NCBI GenBank assembly: GCA_039026595.1
Contig: JBCCMA010000049.1
Coordinates: 1 to 21,550 of the forward strand
DNA length: 21,550 bases
Reading direction: 5' to 3'
Source of the DNA: JBCCMA01 sp039026595
GTDB lineage: Bacteria > Pseudomonadota > Gammaproteobacteria > Steroidobacterales > JBCCMA01
The first letter of the stretch is position 1, and each line of letters starts with the position of its first letter. Below, piece after piece: positions 8,255 through 14,692 of the stretch. Both the position numbers and the translations under genes were made by a program. Under the pieces are notes generated by a model that saw only the letters and a list, made by a program, of their open reading frames with translations, made no database searches and had not been told where the DNA came from.

Positions 8255-8829
8255 CCGTCGTCCTTTTGAATAAACCCTTTCGCGTGCTGTGTCAGTTCAC
8301 CGACGACGGCGACCGGGCGACGCTTGCGGACCACATCGCCACACCGGATGTGTACCCGGCCGGACGCCTCGACTACGACAGCGAGGGTTTGGTGGTGCTA
8401 ACCGACGACGGTCGGCTCCAGGCGCGACTGAGTCAGCCTCGCCGCGGACATCGCAAACGATACTATGTGCAGGTGGAAGGCGCCCCGGATGCCGATGCCG
8501 TGAACGCACTGACCTTGGGCATCACGCTGAAAGACGGTCCGGCGCGTGCGCTGGCGGCCGGCCATATCGAGCCGCCGACCACGCTGTGGCCGCGCCATCC
8601 GCCCGTACGCGAGCGCAAGACCGTGCCCGACCATTGGCTGGACATCACCCTCGATGAAGGCCGGAACCGTCAGGTCCGCCGCATGACGGCCCACGTGGGG
8701 TTGCCCACGCTTCGTCTGATCCGTTACGCCGTCGGTCCGTTTTCGCTGGGCGAGCTCAAGCCGGGACAGTCGCAGTTAGTGGATAATCGAACCGCGTGGC
8801 GCCGGCTCAACGCAGGAACGCGCCCATGA
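8251..8829 (+). CDS. rluE: 23S rRNA pseudouridine synthase RluE
   Basis: A 192-aa protein of the RsuA/RluE family. It lacks an N-terminal S4 domain, as expected for RluE. The catalytic loop is GRLDYDSEG with Asp41, preceded by LLNKPFRVLCQFTDD. The C-terminal block EGRNRQVRRMTAHVG then LRLIRY is nearly identical to E. coli RluE, which makes pseudouridine 2457 in 23S rRNA. ATG 8251 is chosen over the upstream TTG 8242 because it forms an ATGA overlap with the preceding membrane-protein gene and gives the usual MTVVLLNKPF start. Coupling of an rRNA modification enzyme to an envelope operon is unexpected and may only reflect gene packing. Its last 23 bp overlap the convergent zinc-ribbon gene. 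Confidence 0.93.
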   Translation: MTVVLLNKPFRVLCQFTDDGDRATLADHIATPDVYPAGRLDYDSEGLVVLTDDGRLQARLSQPRRGHRKRYYVQVEGAPDADAVNALTLGITLKDGPARALAAGHIEPPTTLWPRHPPVRERKTVPDHWLDITLDEGRNRQVRRMTAHVGLPTLRLIRYAVGPFSLGELKPGQSQLVDNRTAWRRLNAGTRP

Positions 8830-9730
8830 GCGCGGCGAGTGCGAGTATCTTCAAGAGCGTGCGATTGATCACGGACGTCGACTCTGAATCGAACTCGCCG
8901 CCGGACCATTCAGCAAGATCGATGTCCATCGTACGAGCCGCTGATACTGAAGCGTCATTTGTTTCTTCCGCGTCCAACGTTGACGTGACGCTCACAGGCG
9001 GTGGACCGAACGACTTCAGTCGCTCCAGAACCGTTTGACGATCGAGGCCACCGCTTCGAATTAACGAGACGATGGCCGAGAGTTCATCCTGATCGAACCA
9101 GATGCCGTGCTCGCCGCACACGTCCACGACGACCTGAGAGGCGCCCGCAAACTGTCGGCGCTGCATCTGCTTGTCACATTCCGGGCAGTTGATATAGAAC
9201 CGATCTTCGGCTTCCGGTCGATTGCGCCCGTAGTTCACCTCCGGGCGACGCAACGCGTTGACGGCGGCCAGCACCTGATCGTGCTCCGTGCGGGTCAGCA
9301 GCCCCTCAAACGACGCCAGATGCAGCCACAAACCTGAGCATCGTCGACACTCGTCAATCAACACATCGCCGACCAGACCCGCGCGCATTGGTGCGTCACA
9401 CCGCGGGCATTCAAGCACGTGATCCGGTCCGCGCGGTACCGGACTCGGCGCGCCCACGGGATGGCCACACGCGCGGCAGTGACGGTCGCCGCTCACACCG
9501 TGTGCCAGGCAACGCCCACACCGCTGTGATGTCAGATGCACATCGCAGTACGGACAGCGCACCGAGTCCGCCGGTGGGTTGCCACCGCAATTGGCGCATT
9601 TGAAGACGCCGTCGGCCATAGCGCTGCTGGTCAGCGTGAAGTCGTGGCTGCATTCGCAGGCCAGCAGTGTCCCCGCCGCGCGGTCAAGAACGACATGTCT
9701 GAGCTGGCATGAGGGACAATCGACGATCAA
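8807..9730 (-). CDS. Multi-zinc-ribbon (zf-TFIIB-like) membrane-tail protein
   Basis: A 307-aa protein dense in Cys pairs: C5/C8, C25/C27, C45/C48, C59/C62, C71/C74, C85/C88, C108/C111, C128/C131 and C182/C185, with C205 near His. Two blocks (CPRC...IDECRRCSGLWL at 108-136 and CPEC...VDVCGEHGIWFDQDEL at 182-217) follow the zf-TFIIB pattern. The blocks before them look like double zinc ribbons. A C-terminal hydrophobic stretch (about 292-306) could be a tail anchor. Zinc binding is strongly suggested; the role (structural, nucleic acid or protein binding) is unknown. The start is a TTG at 9730, the only candidate after an in-frame TGA at 9754-9752, and MIVDCPSC is the usual beginning of such proteins. 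Tail-to-tail overlap with rluE is 23 bp. Confidence 0.8.
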   Translation of the reverse strand: MIVDCPSCQLRHVVLDRAAGTLLACECSHDFTLTSSAMADGVFKCANCGGNPPADSVRCPYCDVHLTSQRCGRCLAHGVSGDRHCRACGHPVGAPSPVPRGPDHVLECPRCDAPMRAGLVGDVLIDECRRCSGLWLHLASFEGLLTRTEHDQVLAAVNALRRPEVNYGRNRPEAEDRFYINCPECDKQMQRRQFAGASQVVVDVCGEHGIWFDQDELSAIVSLIRSGGLDRQTVLERLKSFGPPPVSVTSTLDAEETNDASVSAARTMDIDLAEWSGGEFDSESTSVINRTLLKILALAALMGAFLR

Positions 9731-9764
9731 GGCGGCGGATCCCGAATTAAGTCAGGCTACGGCG

Positions 9765-9799
9765 AGACACCACATTATGGGTGTCTGGGAGAGTATACT
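9765..9799 (+). promoter_or_regulatory. Candidate operator and promoter upstream of the methyltransferase gene
   Basis: The 118-bp divergent gap between the zinc-ribbon gene and the methyltransferase gene holds a perfect inverted repeat, AGACACC (9765-9771) and GGTGTCT (9780-9786), with an 8-nt spacer. A TATACT (9794-9799) follows as a good -10 candidate, about 50 bp before the ATG. No good -35 hexamer sits 16-18 bp upstream; the palindrome occupies that place, which would suit a regulated promoter. This is pattern-based only. Confidence 0.35.
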
Positions 9800-9848
9800 T
9801 GTCGGCCGCGCAAAGGCGCCGATCCATACCAATTACGAGGGCCTAACC

Positions 9849-10706
9849 ATGCTTCGACCCGTCGTCGCGCTCGCCGCTGTCGCCACATTGATTCCTGCCG
9901 CGTTGACCGAGGCACATCCGGGTCACGGCGCCCACCGCAGTAAAGCCAGCAAGGTCGACACGGCCGTCGTACGTGAAATTGGCACCATTGCCGACGGCGA
10001 CCACCGTTCCGAACGCAACCGCGCGCGCAATGGGGCGCGGCATCCGGGCGAAACCCTCGCGTTCTTTGGAATTCGGCCCGACATGACCGTGGTCGAGATC
10101 GCACCCGGCGGCGGCTGGTACACGGAGATTCTGGCGCCCTACCTGAAGCGTGAAGGCACGCTCTACGCCGCGCACTACGACCCTGAACACGAGCGCGACT
10201 ACTACCGCGAAAGCGTCGCCCGGTTTCAGAAGAAACTTGACAGCGATCCGGCCCTGTACGGCGATGTGAAACTCAGCGTCTTTTCGGTGCCTGACAATAT
10301 GGCGCCCGCACCTGCGGGCAGCGCGGACCTCGTCGTGACGTTCCGCAATTCCCACGGCTGGATGCGCGGCGGCCATTCTGTTGAGGCGTTTCAGGCCATG
10401 TACAAGGCGCTCAAGCCCGGCGGCGTACTGGGCGTGGTGCAGCACCGCGGCGATCCCACGGTCAAGCAGGATGAGAAGGCATCGTCCGGGTACATCCGCG
10501 AAGATGTCCTGATCGATTTCGCGAAGCAAGCGGGCTTTACGCTCGTGGCGCGAAGCGATGTGAATGCCAACCCCCGTGACACCCGCGATCATCCCAAGGG
10601 TGTCTGGACGCTGCCGCCCAACTTCCGAGCCGGCGACACGGACCGCGAACAATACGCCGCGATCGGCGAGAGCGACCGCATGACGCTCAAGTTCGTGAAG
10701 CGCTAG
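9849..10706 (+). CDS. Exported class I SAM-dependent methyltransferase-like protein
   Basis: A 285-aa protein starting at ATG 9849, which has a GAGGG ribosome site 8 nt upstream; the frame is open further upstream only through non-coding sequence and the opposite gene. Residues 1-22 form a signal peptide (MLRPVVALAAVATLIPAALTEA), followed by a His-rich HPGHGAH segment. The Rossmann methyltransferase core shows motif I VVEIAPGGGWYTEIL (81-95), an acidic YAAHYDPE after strand 2, SADLVVTFRNSHGWM for motif III/IV, and ALKPGGVLGVVQHR. This is the family of secreted predicted methyltransferases common in Proteobacteria. SAM is not known to be available in the periplasm, so whether it methylates anything there is open. 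Convergent with the response regulator gene, with a gap of only 3 bp. Confidence 0.85.
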   Translation: MLRPVVALAAVATLIPAALTEAHPGHGAHRSKASKVDTAVVREIGTIADGDHRSERNRARNGARHPGETLAFFGIRPDMTVVEIAPGGGWYTEILAPYLKREGTLYAAHYDPEHERDYYRESVARFQKKLDSDPALYGDVKLSVFSVPDNMAPAPAGSADLVVTFRNSHGWMRGGHSVEAFQAMYKALKPGGVLGVVQHRGDPTVKQDEKASSGYIREDVLIDFAKQAGFTLVARSDVNANPRDTRDHPKGVWTLPPNFRAGDTDREQYAAIGESDRMTLKFVKR

Positions 10707-10709
10707 CGC

Positions 10710-11354
10710 CTAAACAAGACCGCTGGCTATCGCTTTGAGTACGGCGCGCGTGCGGTCACGCACGCCGAATTTCGACAGCACGTTCGAGACGTGGTTTTTA
10801 ATGGTGCCTTCGGATTTGCTAAGCAGCGTGGAGATTTCCCGATTGCTGTAGCCGGCGGCCATCAGTCGTAACACCTCCTTCTCGCGAGGTGTGAGGCTTT
10901 CGGGTTCCTCAAGACTGTCGAACGGGAGCCCCTGATCGCGCACGCGGGCAAGCAGTGATTCGCTGAGCACAGGCTGGATCACGGTGCCACCGGCGTGCAC
11001 CGATTCAATGGTCTCGATCAGCTTCTCAAGCGACACGTCCTTGAGCAGGAACCCGCTCGCACCGGCGGCTACGCCGTCCATGACCAGTTCGTGGTCATCG
11101 AAGGTGGTCAGAATGATCACCGGCGTGTAGTCACCCGATGCGCGAAGCGCGCGGATCGCCTCAATACCGTTGACCTTCGGCATGCGGATGTCCATCAGGA
11201 ACAGGTCGGGACCATGGTCCGTCACCAGCGCCGGCACATCCGCGCCGTCCGTGCCCTCCGCGATGACTGTGACTTTGTCTGATAACGCCAGCAACCCGCG
11301 AATGCCTTCGCGCACGAGGGTCTGGTCGTCGACCAGTGCGATGCGAATCGCCAT
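10710..11354 (-). CDS. NarL/FixJ-type LuxR response regulator
   Basis: A 214-aa protein. The receiver domain has the acidic pair D9/D10, phospho-acceptor D55 (LFLMDIRMP), the T in LTTFDD and the Lys in FLLKD. A linker (about 125-148) leads to a LuxR-type HTH with SLTPREKEVLRLMAAGYSNREI and TIKNHVSNVLSKFGVRDRT. It is the cytoplasmic output of a two-component system: the upstream kinase gene ends in TAATG, sharing one base with this start, so the two are co-transcribed and probably coupled. Closest in type to NarL/DesR/LiaR regulators; the target is not given by the sequence. Autoregulation through the palindromes at 12530-12567 is a reasonable guess. Confidence 0.95.
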   Translation of the reverse strand: MAIRIALVDDQTLVREGIRGLLALSDKVTVIAEGTDGADVPALVTDHGPDLFLMDIRMPKVNGIEAIRALRASGDYTPVIILTTFDDHELVMDGVAAGASGFLLKDVSLEKLIETIESVHAGGTVIQPVLSESLLARVRDQGLPFDSLEEPESLTPREKEVLRLMAAGYSNREISTLLSKSEGTIKNHVSNVLSKFGVRDRTRAVLKAIASGLV

Positions 11355-12484
11355 TACGCGGGCAGAGGAATCTGGATGTCGATACGCAGGGCGTCGCGGA
11401 CCCGGGAGATATCGAGCCGCCCGTTGAGTCGCTCCACGCGCTCACGCATACCGCGCAGCCCATTGCCCGGTTCAAAGCCCTCAGGTGCGCGTCCGTTGTC
11501 ATCGATCCGGGCGTGCATCCGGCCGTCTTCGCGCCAAACGCGCACCGTGCACTCGCTGGCATCGGCGTGACGCAATGTATTGGTGATGGCTTCCTGAACG
11601 CAGCGCAGCAGCGACTCCGCCACGTTGACATCATTGATCCTGAGATCCGGATCCATGTCGAGGGTGATCGCCAGCTTCGGAATATTGCTCACAATCAGTC
11701 GCAGTGACTGGGTGAAGTTGACTGCGGACTCATCGCGCAAGGTCGTGACTGCGGCGCGCACGTCGCCCAGCATGTCGCGGGCCAACGCATGGCAGGTTTC
11801 GATGCGGTCCTTTGCCTCGCCCTCGGCCACTCTTTCGGCAACCTGCAGGTTGATTGTGAGGGCGGTCAGGTGGTGCCCGAGCAGGTCGTGCAGATCGCGC
11901 GCGATGCGGGTCCGCTCGCCCTGCCGAGAGGCCTCGGCCAATAACTCCTGGGTCGCCACCAGTTCCCGGTTGAGCGATTCGGCGTCGGTGCGCGCCTCGT
12001 CAGCGCGCCGGGCTTCCACGGAGGTCAGCATCGCGAAGTAGTGAAAGGTAGCGTACAACGCCACACTGAACAGCGGAACGGACGACTCCCAAACCAGCCA
12101 TTCGATCAGGTACCACGCCACGACGACGCCTACGAAACACAGTTGCGCAACACGCAGTCGCTCCTGCCCCGCAACGATGGCCAGCCAGATGATCGTATAA
12201 ATCGGCAGGAAATCGACCGGAACGCGAACACCGAGATACAGGGCGCTCCCCAGCATGACACCGAGCGCGAGACGACGTCGAAAACGACTTCGGTCGCGTT
12301 GGCCCCAGCTCACAATCATGGCGCCAAGGAACGCCAACATCAGGACGATGGACTCAACAAGACGCGATGCGTAAATCTCGGCGCCCTCGCTGACGATGTA
12401 CGCGGCCATCGACGAGACGACCAGCCAGGTGACTAAAGCGGCGATCGTATTGCGCGGGGAGCGGTTCGTGGTGGCGTTATCCAT
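11354..12484 (-). CDS. Membrane sensor histidine kinase (HisKA_3, DesK/NarX type)
   Basis: A 376-aa protein. The N-terminal half has about five hydrophobic helices (roughly 13-30, 41-59, 71-88, 92-106, 113-150) with short loops, so it may sense the membrane or a small ligand rather than a large periplasmic one. A coiled segment (150-190) leads to the HisKA_3 box RTRIARDLHDLLGHHLTAL with phospho-acceptor H199. The ATPase domain shows N-box QEAITNTLRHA (297-307), G1 DDNG (328-331) and G2 GNGLRGMRER (340-349). ATG 12484 is chosen over the upstream ATG 12544, because the longer start lies inside the palindromic control region and adds a non-conserved basic leader. Partner of the adjacent response regulator. 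Confidence 0.92.
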   Translation of the reverse strand: MDNATTNRSPRNTIAALVTWLVVSSMAAYIVSEGAEIYASRLVESIVLMLAFLGAMIVSWGQRDRSRFRRRLALGVMLGSALYLGVRVPVDFLPIYTIIWLAIVAGQERLRVAQLCFVGVVVAWYLIEWLVWESSVPLFSVALYATFHYFAMLTSVEARRADEARTDAESLNRELVATQELLAEASRQGERTRIARDLHDLLGHHLTALTINLQVAERVAEGEAKDRIETCHALARDMLGDVRAAVTTLRDESAVNFTQSLRLIVSNIPKLAITLDMDPDLRINDVNVAESLLRCVQEAITNTLRHADASECTVRVWREDGRMHARIDDNGRAPEGFEPGNGLRGMRERVERLNGRLDISRVRDALRIDIQIPLPA

Positions 12485-12516
12485 GCCCCCATTATGGCGC
12501 TGGCGCGGCGCCAGGG

Positions 12517-12544
12517 GCCATAGGCCAAAAGTCATGGTTTTCAA
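12517..12544 (-). promoter_or_regulatory. Candidate sigma-70 promoter of the kinase/regulator operon
   Basis: Read on the minus strand, TTGAAA (12544-12539) is a five-of-six -35 box. TATGGC (12522-12517), a three-of-six -10 box, follows after 16 nt and ends 32 bp before the kinase ATG. The -35 box sits exactly in the spacer of the first palindrome, so a bound regulator could control it. The weak -10 keeps confidence modest. Confidence 0.35.
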
Positions 12545-12567
12545 TCATGACTCCCGGCACTGCCGGG
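12530..12567. promoter_or_regulatory. Two adjacent palindromes in the divergent control region
   Basis: The first is AGTCATG (12530-12536) and CATGACT (12546-12552) with a 9-nt spacer. The second starts at the next base: CCCGGCA (12553-12559), one C, TGCCGGG (12561-12567). Both are perfect. They lie between the kinase gene (- strand, ATG at 12484) and the DUF2306-like gene (+ strand, GTG at 12619). They look like operator sites for dimeric regulators; the neighbouring LuxR-type regulator is the obvious candidate for the first. Binding is inferred. Confidence 0.5.
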
Positions 12568-12618
12568 ATGTCCGGAGCATGCGTACCGTAGGCATCAAGC
12601 TCACTCAAGGAGATCGCC

Positions 12619-13446
12619 GTGCCGGCCCCCTACCCGTTGATTCTGATCGCCCACGTTGTGGCCGGCGCCGTGGCACTAGTGGTGTTCTGGATTCCGATGG
12701 CCGCGCGCAAGGGCAGCGCTTTGCATCTGCGCGCCGGTCGCTGGTTCATGCACACCATGCTGACCGTGGCCGGTACCGGCATCGCACTGTCGGCGCTCTT
12801 GTTGGTCGATCCCGTTGGCAGCAAATTTCCGGATGAGGTCCTCAGTATGGCGCGCGGTTTCGATGTGGCGCGTCAGGCGCGCCGCCTTGGCCTGTTTCTG
12901 ATGATGCTGTCCGTGCTGGTCATCGCCACAGCGCGCCACGCCACGCTGGTGCTTGAGGGCAAGTCCGATCGCGCCCCACTTCGCACGCCCGGCCATCTCT
13001 TTTGGCAAGTCTCGACCGGTCTTCTGGGTATGGCCACGGGCGTGGTCGGGATCGGTCAACGCGACCCCCTGTTGATCATCTTCGCCGTACTGAGCATCAA
13101 TGGATCGATTCGGATGCTTCGCTATTCGTACAAGCGCACGCTTGCGCCGCGGGAGTGGTTACTGGAACACATCAGTTTCGCCACCGGCTGTGGTATAGCT
13201 GCCTACACCGCGTTTGCGGCGTTCGGCGGGCGGGCCGTGTTCAGCGAACTTCTGCCCGGGCAATGGCAGTTGCTGCCATGGATTTTGCCCACCGTGATCG
13301 GTACGGCCTATGCGCGCCGTGCCTCTGCCCGCTATACCGCCAAAAAACAGCCAAACCGGCCGAAACTCTTGGCCCGGCTTGGCATCAAAGTGCGAGAGCT
13401 CGGACAAACCCGAAATCTCGCCGTCGAAAAAGGAGCCGACGTATGA
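12619..13446 (+). CDS. DUF2306-like polytopic membrane protein
   Basis: A 275-aa protein starting at GTG 12619 with an AAGGAG site 7-9 nt upstream. About seven hydrophobic helices are visible (roughly 7-25, 45-63, 90-107, 126-146, 149-163, 184-204, 215-232). The pattern HVVAG (12-16) and ARKGSALHLRAGRWF (29-43) resembles DUF2306-type membrane proteins, where a conserved His and the KG-H-GR loop recur; H184 in helix 6 may be paired with H12. Such His pairs can bind heme or metal, but nothing here proves it. The C-terminal tail (about 235-275) is basic and cytoplasmic. The TPR gene starts inside its stop codon (ATGA 13443-13446). Divergent from the two-component system and possibly controlled by it. 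Confidence 0.75.
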   Translation: MPAPYPLILIAHVVAGAVALVVFWIPMAARKGSALHLRAGRWFMHTMLTVAGTGIALSALLLVDPVGSKFPDEVLSMARGFDVARQARRLGLFLMMLSVLVIATARHATLVLEGKSDRAPLRTPGHLFWQVSTGLLGMATGVVGIGQRDPLLIIFAVLSINGSIRMLRYSYKRTLAPREWLLEHISFATGCGIAAYTAFAAFGGRAVFSELLPGQWQLLPWILPTVIGTAYARRASARYTAKKQPNRPKLLARLGIKVRELGQTRNLAVEKGADV

Positions 13447-14441
13447 CCGCCAACTCGCGAACCTTCCGCATCAGTGCCTGCATCGGCATTGCCCTTTTCA
13501 CCGCCATCAGCGTCCGCGCAGACGGCATTGCCGCCTTCGAACGCGGCGACCACGAACAGGCTCGCACCGAACTGGCGGCGCAACTCAAGACCAACGCCAA
13601 TGACGGTCAGGCGCAGTACTACTACGCCCGCACGCTGCTGGCGCTGGGCGATAACGATGGCGCCATGGACGCCTTTGACCGCGCAGCAGACCTGAACCCG
13701 GAAAACGCCGATGTGCACTACTGGCGAGGCCGGGTGTACGGCACCGCCGCGGCCAATGCCAACATCATGCAAGCGGGGAAACTGGCACGCGCCGCCCGCA
13801 AGTCGTTTGAAAAGGCGCTCGAAATTGACGAATCGCACCACGGCGCGTTGGTGGGCATGGTCGAATTCAAACGTCAGGCGCCGCGAATCGTCGGCGGAAG
13901 CAAACGCGATGCGCTTGAGTACGCCGAGCGACTCGAAAAAATCGACGCCGTCGAGGGCGCCGTGCGCAAAGCCGATGTCCTGCGCAGCATGCGTAAGGAA
14001 GACGAGGCCGACGCGGTGATGAGCACGCTGCTCGCGCAACGCCCGGACGATCCCCAGGTGCGACTGAGACTGGGCTTCAATCGCCTTGGTGCGGACGATT
14101 ACGAAGGTGCGATCGACCATGTCCAGATCGCCTCCGCCGCGCCGCTGGCTACCGCCAGTGACGCGCAGAAAGAGTCCATTTACAGCGCGTGGTACCAGCT
14201 GGGCCGAAGCCACGTCTTCGCAAAAAAGCCGTCCGACGAGGCGGCGGCCGCGCTCCAGCGCTATATCGACGAGGTGGCACCGAACAGCGACCTGCCGGGC
14301 AAGGACTGGGCGCACTTCAGACTGGGCGAGCTCAAAGCGATCAACGGCAACGCGGATGCCGCAAACCAGCATTTTCAGATCGCCCTCGACAGCACCAACG
14401 ACAAGGAATTGCGCAAGCGCGTCAATGCGAAGCTGAAGTGA
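13443..14441 (+). CDS. Exported TPR-repeat protein
   Basis: A 332-aa protein. ATG 13443 has AAGGAG about 7 nt upstream and overlaps the previous stop by 4 bp; the longer upstream frame only shadows the DUF2306 gene. Residues 1-26 form a signal peptide ending VRA-DG. The rest is built of tetratricopeptide-like helix pairs, for example IAAFERGDHEQARTELAAQL, AQYYYARTLLALGDNDGAMD with AFDRAADLNPENADVHYWRG, ARKSFEKALEIDESHHGALV, and a last pair near GELKAINGNADAANQHFQIA. It is likely a periplasmic scaffold for protein binding; the partner is unknown. It is probably made together with the membrane protein before it. Confidence 0.88.
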   Translation: MTANSRTFRISACIGIALFTAISVRADGIAAFERGDHEQARTELAAQLKTNANDGQAQYYYARTLLALGDNDGAMDAFDRAADLNPENADVHYWRGRVYGTAAANANIMQAGKLARAARKSFEKALEIDESHHGALVGMVEFKRQAPRIVGGSKRDALEYAERLEKIDAVEGAVRKADVLRSMRKEDEADAVMSTLLAQRPDDPQVRLRLGFNRLGADDYEGAIDHVQIASAAPLATASDAQKESIYSAWYQLGRSHVFAKKPSDEAAAALQRYIDEVAPNSDLPGKDWAHFRLGELKAINGNADAANQHFQIALDSTNDKELRKRVNAKLK

Positions 14442-14446
14442 ATACC

Positions 14447-14472
14447 GTGGTCAGTCGTCGTCGATTGACCAC
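14447..14472. terminator. Hairpin at convergent gene ends (possible bidirectional terminator)
   Basis: GTGGTCA (14447-14453) pairs with TGACCAC (14466-14472). Inside it TCG (14455-14457) pairs with CGA (14462-14464) after a G-T wobble, giving an 11-bp stem and 4-nt loop. It lies 6 bp after the TPR stop and includes the stop codon of the amphi-Trp gene. No T-tract follows on either strand, so it is not a classic intrinsic terminator. Confidence 0.4.
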
Positions 14473-14675
14473 TTGATCTGAAATTCGATCTCCTGCTCGC
14501 CATCGCCGCGCTCGTGCTCGATGTTGTACGTGGCTCTGATCGGCACATACAGACGCTCGCCCGCAATCTGTATCTCGAAGGCCTCGTTGTTTTCGAGGCA
14601 GTCCGCGAGTCGACGGAGTTTGTCGATGAACTCGTGTATCGGGAAGGTTTTTTCGATGTCGCGATCGTCACTCAT
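14451..14675 (-). CDS. Small amphi-Trp domain protein
   Basis: A 74-aa protein. ATG 14675 is preceded by GGGGA about 6 nt away; the GTG further up at 14696 is rejected because it has no ribosome site and would start inside the stop region of the upstream gene. The sequence runs FPIHEFIDKLRRLADCLENN, then IQIAGERLYVPIRATYNIEHE, ending EIEFQIKWSIDDD. This fits the amphi-Trp small-domain pattern (helix, beta hairpin, final I-x-W strand with W69). The family has no proven function. It follows the secreted-protein gene by 17 bp on the same strand, and a hairpin covers its stop. Confidence 0.7.
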   Translation of the reverse strand: MSDDRDIEKTFPIHEFIDKLRRLADCLENNEAFEIQIAGERLYVPIRATYNIEHERGDGEQEIEFQIKWSIDDD

Positions 14676-14692
14676 GGTTGTCCCCGGTTTAT

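Noticed and set aside
9843..10652. A 269-codon minus-strand frame opposite the methyltransferase gene
   Set aside because: The plus-strand product has motif I and a signal peptide. The antisense product has no motif and no ribosome site.
10700..10709. Palindrome GCGCTAGCGC at the methyltransferase/response-regulator junction as terminator
   Set aside because: It is self-complementary with no loop, includes the stop codon, and has no T-tract, so a hairpin terminator is not supported.
12485..12544. Upstream ATG start for the histidine kinase
   Set aside because: The extra 20 residues are encoded by the palindromic promoter region and lack family similarity.
13002..13442. Longer N-terminus for the TPR protein
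   Set aside because: It shadows the DUF2306-like gene. ATG 13443 has a ribosome site and starts a clear signal peptide.
13332..14372. A 346-codon minus-strand frame opposite the TPR gene
   Set aside because: It is antisense to a TPR gene with signal peptide and ribosome site. Its translation is Val/Arg/Gly-rich without recognisable motifs, a common effect of high GC.
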